Origin: Lachnospiraceae bacterium
GTDB taxonomy: Bacteria; Bacillota; Clostridia; Lachnospirales; Lachnospiraceae
DNA: 64,000 nucleotides
Reading direction: 5' to 3'
NCBI GenBank assembly: GCA_015057005.1
Contig: SVFF01000006.1
Span: forward strand, 62,001 to 126,000
Shown here piece after piece: positions 36,331-45,301 of the stretch (position 1 is the stretch's first letter; every line of letters starts with the position of its first letter). Under the pieces are notes generated by a model, which saw only the letters and a program-made list of their open reading frames with translations, was not told where the DNA came from and did no database searches. Position numbers and translations under genes: made by a program.

Positions 36331-37686
36331 CTAAGTTTCAAACGACAGTGCAATCTGTTCGGCTACCTCAGGGGAGAGTGATAAAAAACCATTCTCCGTT
36401 TCGAGTTCTGTTGCAGAGGGAATGTTGTCGCGTTCCCAACCGCGCTGCCGTCCATATCTGCCAAAATGCCTGGGATTGATAAAAGTCTTCCAGCCGGTGA
36501 TCACAGTGTTCATGATGTTGTTGATCTCACGAAGCTCCCAGCTCTTAGGTTCTTCATACGGATGATTTAAGGCCTCGTGGTATAGCTGCTTGGAACAGAC
36601 TTTATCACCTTTATACCCATCCAGATAGGCTTGTATCATTCCAGCCATAGCATCTTCAGGCATGAAATTTTTCTGGAATTCCTTCAGGTACTGTTCATTT
36701 TCCCGTGACAGGATTGGTCTATAGTTGCCCTTACGATAGAGTTCCATAGCTTCGGCCCATACCTGTTCCATATATGCTCTGGAAGCGTCTTCGTCCTCCA
36801 GGATGTGCACTTCAGCGTTGCCGGGATCTACTATGATGGGATGAAATCTTCGATTACCGGTCCGATCCAAAGGCAGGAAATCCATGGTATTGGAGGTACC
36901 GCCAAATACACACTGACGTGGCCTGTCCACCGGATGTACTTCGTAAGGTACCTTATAGGTATCCTTGTGACGGCTTAAGAAAGACTTGATCTCCTCGATG
37001 CTCTTGGCATTTGCAGTAGCGATCATCTCCGACATTTCTATGATCAGATGTCCCTGCATCTTGCGGTAGATATTTTCATCATCCAGCTTCTTTAAATCAT
37101 CGGAGAACCATTCATCCTTCATGGCAAGGAACCGAAAAAAGGTAGATTTTCCTGCGCCTTGACCACCCACCAGGCAGAGCATTGTCTCGAATTTATAACC
37201 GGGCTCAAAGACCCGATTGATGGCTCCTAAGAGGAACACCAGCATGGCATCATGAGTGTAATCATTGACTTCCGCGCCCAGGAAATGGTGCAGGACGTAT
37301 CTGATCCGATGCTGTCCATCCCACTGTAGGAGATTTAAATAATCACGAATGGGATGGTATTGATTTTGATCGGCTATGATATTGAGGGCCCGTTGCACTT
37401 TTTTTTCGTTGGAGAGGTCGTATTGCTGTTCCAGATATAACAACAGGTAATTCAAGTCAGTATCGTTAAGCACAGTGCCTGTTTTATTCCACCAGACTTT
37501 TCCTGTGACGTCAATTCTTCCCGTGAAGCTGTTGTACTGGATCAAGTCTTGGAGTTTTTCATCATTCTCTAATGCCAGCATACAGTTCGGAAGAGTGTTC
37601 TTCACAGTTCCATTTTTGGTATATTCCAGATATTCACGGATTTCTTTCGGGGAAAGTTTTCTTTTGTTCTGTAATCTGTTTGTCAA
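36331..37686 (-). CDS. VapE-like (virulence-associated E) P-loop replication protein
   Basis: 451 residues if started at the TTG at 37686, which has AAGGAGG nine bases upstream; the track start (37842) runs back inside the primase-like gene in another frame. The Walker A loop is GGQGAGKST (about residue 180), followed by a Walker-B-like LIIEMSEM and an arginine-finger region (GNRRFHPI). This is the VirE/VapE family found beside primases in mobile islands and phages, probably an SF3-like helicase for element replication. It overlaps the CHC2 gene by 53 bases, which suggests coupling. Confidence 0.8.
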   Translation of the reverse strand: MTNRLQNKRKLSPKEIREYLEYTKNGTVKNTLPNCMLALENDEKLQDLIQYNSFTGRIDVTGKVWWNKTGTVLNDTDLNYLLLYLEQQYDLSNEKKVQRALNIIADQNQYHPIRDYLNLLQWDGQHRIRYVLHHFLGAEVNDYTHDAMLVFLLGAINRVFEPGYKFETMLCLVGGQGAGKSTFFRFLAMKDEWFSDDLKKLDDENIYRKMQGHLIIEMSEMIATANAKSIEEIKSFLSRHKDTYKVPYEVHPVDRPRQCVFGGTSNTMDFLPLDRTGNRRFHPIIVDPGNAEVHILEDEDASRAYMEQVWAEAMELYRKGNYRPILSRENEQYLKEFQKNFMPEDAMAGMIQAYLDGYKGDKVCSKQLYHEALNHPYEEPKSWELREINNIMNTVITGWKTFINPRHFGRYGRQRGWERDNIPSATELETENGFLSLSPEVAEQIALSFET

Positions 37687-38266
37687 GTTCAACCACCTCC
37701 TTCCCGTGATCTGATAGAAGTGCTGTTTTATCTTCCGCAGTGCCCCAGAGCAATGTATCCAGAAGATACTCCACATAGCTTTTATTCTGCAAGGCCTCTG
37801 TAAAGCGAGAATCCCATTCGCAGTCATATGTTTTAGGGGCAAAGTGTTCCTGCCAGTACTGCAGCATGTGCAGATATGAGGCCAGCGTATGAAAGCATGG
37901 TATGGTTGCTTTTAGGGCCAATTTATCAAGAGGTAGATTCGTCACTTCAGTTGCAGCTTTTGTATAGCTTTGTGACTGACGCTGTGGTGAGAAGCGCGCT
38001 CTGATGGTCACCGGAATCCCGAAGTCCGCTGCAAGCTTTAAGGCAGCTTCTTTGGGATTTAAGTCATAGAGTCTTGCCACTAGGTCAATCACATCTCCAT
38101 CTGCCTGGCAGGCAAAACAGTGAAATCTGTTATCAAGCTTCATGCTGGGATTCGTATCTTTGTGAAATGGGCAGACCACCATGCCGTAACGATTGATGCG
38201 GATACCATATCGCTCAGCGGCCTGTCTGGCGGTTACTTGTTGTTTTACTGTTTCATATACATTCAT
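37634..38266 (-). CDS. CHC2 zinc-finger primase-like protein
   Basis: 210 residues from the ATG at 38266 (AAAGGAG upstream). VVCPFHKDTNPSMKLDNRFHCFACQADGD is a classic CHC2 zinc finger (C-H-C-C), as in the DnaG N-terminus, spanning about residues 25-60. No TOPRIM catalytic domain follows, so it must act with the VapE-like protein. These two genes are a standard pair in mobilisable islands, and probably start replication. Confidence 0.85.
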   Translation of the reverse strand: MNVYETVKQQVTARQAAERYGIRINRYGMVVCPFHKDTNPSMKLDNRFHCFACQADGDVIDLVARLYDLNPKEAALKLAADFGIPVTIRARFSPQRQSQSYTKAATEVTNLPLDKLALKATIPCFHTLASYLHMLQYWQEHFAPKTYDCEWDSRFTEALQNKSYVEYLLDTLLWGTAEDKTALLSDHGKEVVELDKQITEQKKTFPERNP

Positions 38267-38326
38267 TTGTTTCTCCTTTCCGGGAATAGAAAAAGCACCT
38301 GACATTTTTTAAATGACAAGTGCTTT

Positions 38327-39550
38327 TTAGCGTTCCATATTTTTTTGTTTCGTTTTCTTCTCTGAATCTCCGGCGCGTTTTATGAGCGTTTTGTTTCGCT
38401 GCAGTTTTTCGAGCAGGGATTCTTTTGCTTTTTCTTTGATCAAGGCCTTAGCCTGTTCTTGAAGAGAGGGAGATTTTAGAGCTGACATTACTTTCTGCCG
38501 CAGCTTCTCCGCGGATTTTTTTATTCTGTTCTGAACAGCATCTAGAGATCTTATGATCAGATTCTTTTTGTCTGTAGGGAGATTGCGGTCTTTCGAACTG
38601 ATCCAAGTCTGATAGTTTTCAACTATTGCAAGATCCTGCTTCTGCGTTTCCTCAAAAACCTTTTCAGCCACCGTCTCACAGGCTTTCTCATATGCAGTAT
38701 CAACAATCTCCTCTACAAGGGTTTCTGCGTCTTCCAATTTCATGGTGATCTCATTCAATGCCTGTTCTTTCTCGGCGATTGCACTTTTTTGTTTGGCAAG
38801 GATAAAATCATTTTTCTCCATGTGGCTTCGGCCTCCATATTCCGGTTCACGATCCAGATGAACTCCATGCTGCTCACAGATATCGAAGAGCATGGAGCGA
38901 CAGATTGCGTCAAAGGTCTGTTTACGATTATTGAACTTGCTTCTCGGCTGGGTCGGATCCGGCAGTTCAATTCCCAATGCTTCCAGTGCTTTCTCCTGTT
39001 GCGGACAGATCTCTCCGTATTGGTTTTTACAATCAAACACGTGACGTTCCTGGATGTGTGGGGTTTTCTCATCCAAATGCAGAGCCCAGTTCAGAATATG
39101 GACATGCTCTCCAAACTGGTCACGCATTTTTGTCAAAAACTCCGTTGTGATCTGTAACAGAATCTCCGGCGGAACCGATTCATCCATGTTTCCAATCTGA
39201 TAAATGGTTTCTTCGGGACAGGTCTTTTTGTTTTTCAACAGATCCTCTACAGACCGGTTCCTGTTTGCATGTCTGCTCTTGATGTTTCTCTCATTTTGCG
39301 CATTGATAAACGCAGTATATTGGGAAGTATAAAACAGAAGCTCTACATCTTCAAAAGAGATATCACCGTCTTTGTCCATTTGATGATCCTGCGGTGTGGT
39401 AAATCCGTTGATACAATCCCAATAAATGTTTTGTTTGGTCAGTTCCGGGTTTATATGGTCACTATTATCCACATCAAATCTACGATCGTTATGTTTTGGA
39501 TTATAAGTGCCATGCTTCCCGCAACGACCATTGTGTCGTGTCAGTTTCAT
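38327..39550 (-). CDS. MobV/Pre-type relaxase
   Basis: 407 residues; TGGAGGAAAG precedes the ATG. HLDEKTPHIQERH (about residue 160) is the HxDExxPH metal-binding motif III of Mob/Pre relaxases, which nick oriT for transfer by a helper conjugation system. The opening KLTRHNGRCGKHG and an Asn/His-rich N-terminus are typical of the clostridial variants. A basic coiled coil occupies the C-terminal third. It reads toward the primase gene, with about 60 bases between. Confidence 0.85.
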   Translation of the reverse strand: MKLTRHNGRCGKHGTYNPKHNDRRFDVDNSDHINPELTKQNIYWDCINGFTTPQDHQMDKDGDISFEDVELLFYTSQYTAFINAQNERNIKSRHANRNRSVEDLLKNKKTCPEETIYQIGNMDESVPPEILLQITTEFLTKMRDQFGEHVHILNWALHLDEKTPHIQERHVFDCKNQYGEICPQQEKALEALGIELPDPTQPRSKFNNRKQTFDAICRSMLFDICEQHGVHLDREPEYGGRSHMEKNDFILAKQKSAIAEKEQALNEITMKLEDAETLVEEIVDTAYEKACETVAEKVFEETQKQDLAIVENYQTWISSKDRNLPTDKKNLIIRSLDAVQNRIKKSAEKLRQKVMSALKSPSLQEQAKALIKEKAKESLLEKLQRNKTLIKRAGDSEKKTKQKNMER

Positions 39551-40092
39551 CGACTTTCCTCCATTTCTTTTTTCTTTTTTTCAAAAGCGAAGCAGCTAGC
39601 TGCCATCCTGCCTCATTTATGCGCCAGGTAATACCCAATACTAGGTGGCGAGGCGCCACCTAATTGGGCAAGACTGCCGCCCTTGACCCGCACAGGGATA
39701 TTGCATTCCCTGTACCCATGCACAAAGGGCTGCGCCCTCTGTACTCCTGCCGGAGAAACTGTATCAGACCGCTGGCTAGCCAATCCTCACAGTCTCACCG
39801 TTTTTCCAGAACTCTCCACCGGAGACTTCTGAAAAAGAGAGACGATGAACCATCCGCCGTCGCGGAGCTTCACCGTCTTTTCGGGTATGCGCAGCTGCAT
39901 CCCCGAGATTGATAAATCGCCCGGGCAATTTATCCTCTTTCTTTGCAAATGAGCAAAACAAAAGCGACCAACTTTATTGTTGATCGCCTTTGGCTTGGTC
40001 ACTATTTTAAATTTAAATAATAAAACAACCGAGTAAGTTTATACCTGCTCGATTGCTCAATATAACTATACCACACTCAAAGTATAATCACA
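39551..40092. other. Leader region of mob, candidate oriT
   Basis: No convincing gene. Two inverted repeats stand out: AGGTGGCG/CGCCACCT with a 3-base loop at 39643-39661, and AAGGGC/GCCCTC at 39725-39739. Hairpins of this kind just upstream of a mob gene are where oriT is normally found, but I cannot match a known nick site. Short ORFs here (e.g. 39664-39912, 39787-40002) have no supporting ribosome site or family. Confidence 0.4.
40026..40055 (-). terminator. Tandem element terminator H1
   Basis: Minus-strand CAATCGAGCA...TACTCGGTTG hairpin followed by TTTTATTATTT. First of three homologous copies (H1-H3) that keep pairing by G-U changes. Confidence 0.6.
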
Positions 40093-40164
40093 ATAGATGA
40101 AACATAGACGAAACATAGATGAAACATAGATGGAACATAGATGAAATATAGATGAAACATAGAT
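40093..40164. repeat. Iteron array A (11-bp unit)
   Basis: Six and a half copies of ATAGATGAAAC, head to tail, with a few substitutions. 11 bp is about one helical turn, so repeats face one side of the DNA, like replication iterons or partition sites. Confidence 0.85.
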
Positions 40165-40223
40165 TTGCATCATTTCTGTGTAGTTCCGACTTTTCAATAT
40201 GTGAGGTTTCGTCAAAAAGAAAA

Positions 40224-40251
40224 CAACCAAGTAGGGATTCCTGCTCGATTG
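40224..40251 (-). terminator. Tandem element terminator H2
   Basis: Second copy: CAATCGAGCA...TACTTGGTTG, then TTTTCTTTTTG on the minus strand. Confidence 0.6.
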
Positions 40252-40290
40252 CTTAGTATAATAATAACATAGTTGTTTTACATTTGCAAT

Positions 40291-40352
40291 GGACACCTTA
40301 TAGACACCTTATGGACACTTTATGGACACCTTATGGACAGCGTATGGACACT
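40291..40352. repeat. Iteron array B (11-bp unit)
   Basis: Five full copies and a partial copy of GGACACCTTAT in tandem. The unit sequence differs from array A but the period is the same. Confidence 0.85.
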
Positions 40353-40374
40353 TGTACTTTTTTACATGTTTTGT

Positions 40375-40463
40375 TGTACCAGTGTATGTACCAGTGTACC
40401 AGTCAATAAAAGTAGACAAATTTTTTTCATCAGTAGACTATTCTTTTTCAAAAGTAGACTCTG
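40375..40463. repeat. Repeat cluster C
   Basis: Three TACCAGTG-type repeats (40377-40402) are followed by three AGTAGAC repeats spaced exactly 21 bp apart (two helical turns) across A/T-rich spacers. Confidence 0.7.
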
Positions 40464-40471
40464 TATTAGGA

Positions 40472-40496
40472 GTTGCGCATCAAATGTATGCGCAAC
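40472..40496. promoter_or_regulatory. Perfect 9-bp inverted repeat, possible operator or origin hairpin
   Basis: GTTGCGCAT, 7-base loop, ATGCGCAAC. No T-run on either side. It lies in the middle of the iteron region. Confidence 0.5.
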
Positions 40497-40533
40497 CACA
40501 CCTATAGTAAACAGGTTTTGTTGCAAAAGAAAA

Positions 40534-40563
40534 CAATCGGGCAGAAAATTTCCTACTCGATTG
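40534..40563 (-). terminator. Tandem element terminator H3
   Basis: Third copy: CAATCGAGTA...TGCCCGATTG then TTTTCTTTTG on the minus strand. Flanking bases (TATAACTATA) are shared with H1. Confidence 0.6.
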
Positions 40564-40612
40564 CTTATTATAACTATAACACATTCAAAAAAGGAATACA
40601 ATGGGGGTAGTG

Positions 40613-40651
40613 TAGAGGATTTGTAGAGATTTTGTAGATTTTTTGTAGATG
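40613..40651. repeat. Iteron array D (11-bp period)
   Basis: Four TGTAGA-headed units at 11-bp spacing (TGTAGAGGATT, TGTAGAGATTT, TGTAGATTTTT, TGTAGATGG). The region from here to 40971 has no further gene or clear signal. Confidence 0.75.
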
Positions 40652-40971
40652 GTTTGCCTAACAGGCCTTAAAGGACATAATCAAGAGGGAGAAATTGCAG
40701 GATTGGTAGTTTCTTTTTTGGTTACAGAATGCTAAAATGAACTTGTGCGATATATCCGAAGTGATTGCACAAGAAGAATGATGCAAAACACGAAGTTGAC
40801 AGAAGATGTGATATATTGGAAAAGCACGAATTTGGCATGATACAGAATGCGGTGTTTTTGGGTATTATCTTAAGTTTTTCTTAGGATTTGGGGACCTGGC
40901 TTTACAGGAGAGTGAAATTAAGGTAAAAAATAGTACAAGAATCAAGAAATAAGATACAGAGGAGAGTTTGC

Positions 40972-41664
40972 ATGAGAACAGTAGCAATTATCACAGCGCG
41001 TGGAGGTAGTAAGAGAATACCCAGAAAGAATATTAAGGAATTTTGTGGGAAGCCCATTATTGAATACAGTATCGATGCAGCATTAAAAGCAGGAATTTTT
41101 GACGAAGTTATGGTGTCTACTGATGATGCGGAAATTGCCCGGATTGCAGAAGAGGCTGGCGCAAAAGTGCCATTTTTCAGAAGTGCAGAAAATTCTAACG
41201 ATTTTGCTACTACTGCAGAGGTAGTAGATGAAGTGTTGCAGGATTATATGGCCAGAGGAGAGCGTTTTGATTTAGCTTGCTGTATTTATCCCACAGCACC
41301 TTTTGTAACTGCAGAGGCGATTAAGACAGCCATGGAAACTTTAGAACGCGAAATGGCAGATGTATGTATTCCCGTAGTTAAATTTTCTTTTCCTCCGCAG
41401 CGTTGTGTAGTGGTAAACGAGGGCAGATTGGTACCCAAGTGGCCAGAGTGTATGAAGATGCGTTCTCAGGATCTGGAACCCTATTATCATGACTGTGGTC
41501 AGTTTTACTGTTTGAATGTGGAAGCATTCCTGGAACAAAAGGTAATCTGGATGAAGGATATTGTACCTTTTATTCAGGATGAGAGTACGGTACAGGACAT
41601 TGATACCATAGAAGATTGGAAAATTGCAGAGCTGAAATACAAGATTATGAACAAGCTAGTTTAG
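40972..41664 (+). CDS. pseF: CMP-pseudaminic acid synthase-like cytidylyltransferase
   Basis: 230 residues. IITARGGSKRIPRKNIKEFCGKPII is the nucleotide-binding loop of CMP-nonulosonate synthases, and VMVSTDDAEIA and CCIYPTAPFV are typical of PseF. It would activate pseudaminic acid (or a related nonulosonate) with CTP for surface or flagellar glycosylation. No other pseudaminic-acid gene is in the window, so it is either an orphan or serves a host pathway. GAGGAG precedes the ATG. First gene of the rightward cargo block. Confidence 0.8.
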   Translation: MRTVAIITARGGSKRIPRKNIKEFCGKPIIEYSIDAALKAGIFDEVMVSTDDAEIARIAEEAGAKVPFFRSAENSNDFATTAEVVDEVLQDYMARGERFDLACCIYPTAPFVTAEAIKTAMETLEREMADVCIPVVKFSFPPQRCVVVNEGRLVPKWPECMKMRSQDLEPYYHDCGQFYCLNVEAFLEQKVIWMKDIVPFIQDESTVQDIDTIEDWKIAELKYKIMNKLV

Positions 41665-41688
41665 AAATGGAGTAAGGAGGACGTCATT

Positions 41689-42876
41689 TTGATAAAATTG
41701 AATGACATGCAAAATCATTTTATTCGATTCCTACTCTGTGGTAAAGTTGAAATATCAAATAAGGAGGCTGCAACCAGGTGGAATCAATTAGGACTTTCCT
41801 GGCTAAAGCCTCCTTTTGTGGTGGTGAAGATTGCTCCGGTCTTTTCTAGTGTAGCGTTTGATAAAAAAGATAAGAGTATTTTTGAATACGAACAATCAGT
41901 GATAAAACTTCTAAAGAGAGAAGGGCTCACGTTTTGTACCTTAATTGATGAATACAATACTATTCAAGTAATCATATCCATGGAAAACAACGATGCTGTG
42001 TTGGATGACGTTTTTATCCGAATTCATGAGCAGCTACTTATTTTGTATGGTTTGGACCTTTTTATTGGTATAGGAAGCCGTGTTGATGCTCTTGAGAAAC
42101 TTGCAATTTCTGTAGCTGATGCTCATTTAATGCTTGCATACAAATATCAGTATGCAGATCGAGGAGTTGTTGATATTGAAAATATTGTGCGTTTTCAGAA
42201 TAACTCTAACATCGGACCATCGATCTCATTTGATCGTGTCATTGGCTGTTTCCAGGACTGGGATTTGGGACGTATGCAAATAAGAATGAACGAACTAGTT
42301 GAAGAAGTGAGAAATAGGCCCAATGTTTCTAAAACAAGTATTCGGCGTACGCTGATCGAACTTGTTGTCAGAATATTAAATGTAGCTTCGTATACCGGAG
42401 TTGATGTGGATGATGTATTAGAAGGGAAAGATCCTTATTACTGGATATTAAGCCAAAACCATACAGAAGTGATAACGGAATGGATCATGGAACTAAGTTC
42501 GCAACTTATTCTGCGCATGGACACCCAAATTGATCATGTTGAAAAAGACACGGTTAGGCAGGCGTGCGAATTCATAGAGGAACAATTAATGGATCCGGGG
42601 CTTGGTTTAGATGCAATAAGCGATAGAGTCTCTCTTTCCAATGCATATTTCAGTCAGTTGTTTAAAAATGAAATTGGCATTGGTGTTAACAATTATATTA
42701 CCAATCATAGGGTGGCAAGAGGTAAGTATTTGTTGGAAAAATCCGAGCTTAAAATGGACGATATTGCAAGACAATGTGGATTCGCCTCAACGAATTACTT
42801 TAACAGGACATTTAAGAAAATAACGGGTATGACACCGTTACAATACAGAAAGAGCATTAAAATCGAAAAAAAGTGA
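41689..42876 (+). CDS. AraC-family regulator of the element cargo
   Basis: 395 residues from a TTG with AAGGAGG 8 bases upstream. The C-terminal 100 residues are an AraC double helix-turn-helix (DAISDRVSLSNAYFSQLFKNEIG and DDIARQCGFASTNYFNRTFKKITGMTP). The ~290-residue N-terminal part resembles the sensor regions of YesN-like regulators, but no receiver domain is present. It lies between pseF-like and the ABC importer genes and probably controls the latter in response to a sugar. Confidence 0.85.
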   Translation: MIKLNDMQNHFIRFLLCGKVEISNKEAATRWNQLGLSWLKPPFVVVKIAPVFSSVAFDKKDKSIFEYEQSVIKLLKREGLTFCTLIDEYNTIQVIISMENNDAVLDDVFIRIHEQLLILYGLDLFIGIGSRVDALEKLAISVADAHLMLAYKYQYADRGVVDIENIVRFQNNSNIGPSISFDRVIGCFQDWDLGRMQIRMNELVEEVRNRPNVSKTSIRRTLIELVVRILNVASYTGVDVDDVLEGKDPYYWILSQNHTEVITEWIMELSSQLILRMDTQIDHVEKDTVRQACEFIEEQLMDPGLGLDAISDRVSLSNAYFSQLFKNEIGIGVNNYITNHRVARGKYLLEKSELKMDDIARQCGFASTNYFNRTFKKITGMTPLQYRKSIKIEKK

Positions 42877-42957
42877 TATTTTCCAAAAAATGTGCAATTT
42901 CTATTTGAGTTTCAAGTTTTTATAATGATATACAAGAAACCATTTGGAGGTGCAAGA

Positions 42958-44310
42958 TTGAAAATGAAAAAAATGTTCGCTCTGTTGCTGGCACTGGTCG
43001 TGTGCGTTGGCCTAGTTGCATGCGGTGCCAAAGAAAAAACTGCTTCTCTTACTAATGAGCAGGAAGATGTTACCCTCTCTCTGTGGGTATACGAAGATGG
43101 AGATGCTGTTACTGCTCTGTATGAAGAGTTCTGCGATGCAGTCAATACTGCTCATCCCTATATCACCATTGAACTGGAGGTTCTGCCTTATGACTCCGGT
43201 CCCGAAAAGTTCTCTGTTGCTTGTGCAACCAACACTACTCCTGACTTGTATTTCGACGGTTACTCCCGAATTGCTCCCGCTGTTAAAGCAGGTCTGACGG
43301 TCAATGTTTCTCCTCTGCTTGAGCGGCATGCTGATAAATTTGTTGCTACTCAGAAAGATGGTATTATGAATGACGGCAATTATGGTTATGTTGCCACCGC
43401 TACCGGTGCGGCATACTGTATCCTGGTAAACATGGATCTGGCTGAGCGTCTGGGAGTTGCTGATATGCTGCCTGACGATATGCTAACTTGGTCTTATGAT
43501 GATCTGCTGGCGGTTTGCCGTGCTGCAAAGGCTGCTGATCCCAACATTATCCCCATCGACCTGTTTGCAGGTTCGCAGTCGTCTGACTCTTATACCTACT
43601 CCTGGTTTACCGCTAACGGTGTAGAACTGACCAATGATGACCTAACTGCCACTGCTTTCAACGAAGGCGAAAGCAAGGAAAATGCACTTGAAGTTTTGAA
43701 CTTTTACAAAACTTTGTTAGACGAAGGCCTGTCTGTTGATGGTGCTGCTACTCTGGCTGATACCGACGTTCAGGTTTTGTGGGAGGCTGGCAATGTCCTA
43801 TTCTTCCACGGTGCATTCAGCAACATGACTTTTTATTACAACAGAATGAACGAAGGACTGTGTGTTCCTTTTGTTTATGATGCTGTTGGTATTCCTTCCG
43901 CTGACGGCGTTGGTAAGACCACTGTTTGTAACTGGGGCAACTATGGCTACTGTGGTTTCAAAAACAATGGTCATGAGGACGCAATTCTGAAGGCTCTGGA
44001 AATTTGGATTACCGACCCTTATTGGCAGTCCGCTCTGTCCAACCTGACCGGTCGTCTGTCCGTCATGTCGACCACTACTGCTGAATACCCCGAGGAGTGG
44101 ATTCAAGTTACTATGGACCGTGGCGCTGCTTACGGTGCTGAATTTGCAATCAGTGATTTTGGTGTCCTTGAACCATGGTGGGCCGATTTCCGCGGTACCC
44201 TCTATCCACAACTGCAGGACTTTTATGCTGGCAATATTGATGCAGAGACCCTGCTGAACAATTGGCAGACTGCTGGCGATGCTGTTATTTCTACAGCATT
44301 GGATAGTTAA
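42958..44310 (+). CDS. Sugar ABC transporter substrate-binding lipoprotein
   Basis: 450 residues from the TTG at 42958, with GGAGG seven bases upstream; the track start is 22 codons too early. The signal peptide LLALVVCVGLVACG ends in a lipobox Cys at about residue 22. The rest is an extracellular solute-binding protein family 1 fold (VTLSLWVYEDGDAVTALYEEF..., TTVCNWGNYGYCGF). It captures a sugar or oligosaccharide at the cell surface. Followed by two permeases. Confidence 0.88.
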   Translation: MKMKKMFALLLALVVCVGLVACGAKEKTASLTNEQEDVTLSLWVYEDGDAVTALYEEFCDAVNTAHPYITIELEVLPYDSGPEKFSVACATNTTPDLYFDGYSRIAPAVKAGLTVNVSPLLERHADKFVATQKDGIMNDGNYGYVATATGAAYCILVNMDLAERLGVADMLPDDMLTWSYDDLLAVCRAAKAADPNIIPIDLFAGSQSSDSYTYSWFTANGVELTNDDLTATAFNEGESKENALEVLNFYKTLLDEGLSVDGAATLADTDVQVLWEAGNVLFFHGAFSNMTFYYNRMNEGLCVPFVYDAVGIPSADGVGKTTVCNWGNYGYCGFKNNGHEDAILKALEIWITDPYWQSALSNLTGRLSVMSTTTAEYPEEWIQVTMDRGAAYGAEFAISDFGVLEPWWADFRGTLYPQLQDFYAGNIDAETLLNNWQTAGDAVISTALDS

Positions 44311-44391
44311 ATTACAATGTTGAAGGAGAGGGAGGAAACTCCCCTTCCTTTTTCTATGTTCTGAAATCCTATAAAGAAAGGTCCTACGTAA

Positions 44392-45297
44392 ATGGAAAAT
44401 ACTACAAAAAGGAGGAAAATGAGCAAGCTGGAAGCCAGAAAAGCCAAGTGGGGCTATATATTTCTACTGCCTTGGTTTGCCATATTCTGCGTCTTTTACG
44501 CGTATCCTCTATTTTATGGCGTCTATGTTTCTTTCACAGACTTTACTCTTGGCGGAAAAAACTGGATAGGTTTGGCTAACTATAAGAAAATCTTCCAGGA
44601 CTACGCATTTTGGCGTAGTCTCTTAGCAATGGGAACCTATGCAATCTTAGTTATTCCGTTGCAGATGTTTTTGCCTCTTTGGATGGCTAATGTTTTGCAG
44701 AAACATGGACCTAAGTTCAATACTGTTGTCAAGTTATTAACTTATTTACCTGGTGTTACTTGTTCAGTTGCATTAGTTCTGTCCTGGAAGTTTATGTTAG
44801 ATCCAAATTTTGGTATTATGGCAACAATTCTTCGCTGGTGCGGTATATCAGGCTTCTCAATTTTTAATAGTGCAAAGACGGCGATTCCGGTGTTGTCAAT
44901 ACTGATTGTGTTTTGTAATCTTGGCAGCAATTTGATTATTTATACCGTAGCACTTAACGCAATTCCTCCAGACTTCTATGAGGCGGCAGAACTGGACGGT
45001 GCGAGCCGTGGTCAGCAGTTACGAAAAATTACCATGCCCTTAGTTCGTCCGACTATTGTTTATGTTTTGATTACTGCCACTATTTCAGCGTTGCAGATTT
45101 TCGTCATCCCCAAACTATTGACCGCCGGTGGCCCTAACTATACAACGTCTACTTTATTAATGCAGGTTTATGATACGGCTTTCTCTAACAACCAGTTTGG
45201 TTATGCATCTGCTATTGGTGTCATTCTATTTGTTTTGACTGCCATTGTAGCAGTAATTCAGTTTCGCGTCACAAGACGGGAAAATCTAGAATACTAA
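44392..45297 (+). CDS. Sugar ABC transporter permease (MalF/UgpA type)
   Basis: 301 residues, six membrane segments beginning WGYIFLLPWFAIFCVFYAYPLFYG. The EAA loop that docks the ATPase is EAAELDGASRGQQLRKITMPLVRP. Ends 4 bases before the second permease. Confidence 0.9.
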   Translation: MENTTKRRKMSKLEARKAKWGYIFLLPWFAIFCVFYAYPLFYGVYVSFTDFTLGGKNWIGLANYKKIFQDYAFWRSLLAMGTYAILVIPLQMFLPLWMANVLQKHGPKFNTVVKLLTYLPGVTCSVALVLSWKFMLDPNFGIMATILRWCGISGFSIFNSAKTAIPVLSILIVFCNLGSNLIIYTVALNAIPPDFYEAAELDGASRGQQLRKITMPLVRPTIVYVLITATISALQIFVIPKLLTAGGPNYTTSTLLMQVYDTAFSNNQFGYASAIGVILFVLTAIVAVIQFRVTRRENLEY

Positions 45298-45301
45298 GGA
45301 G

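Noticed and set aside
39664-40002. Short ORFs on both strands upstream of mob (39664-39912 plus; 39776-39961 and 39787-40002 minus)
   Set aside because: No ribosome site or known family, and they overlap each other and the hairpins of the candidate oriT. A tiny conserved gene cannot be excluded.
40273-40626. 117-aa plus-strand ORF
   Set aside because: It runs through iteron arrays and terminators; its repeated residues come from the tandem repeats and there is no ribosome site.
40093-40651. CRISPR-like repeat array
   Set aside because: Units are 11 bp and contiguous with no unique spacers, and no cas genes are present.
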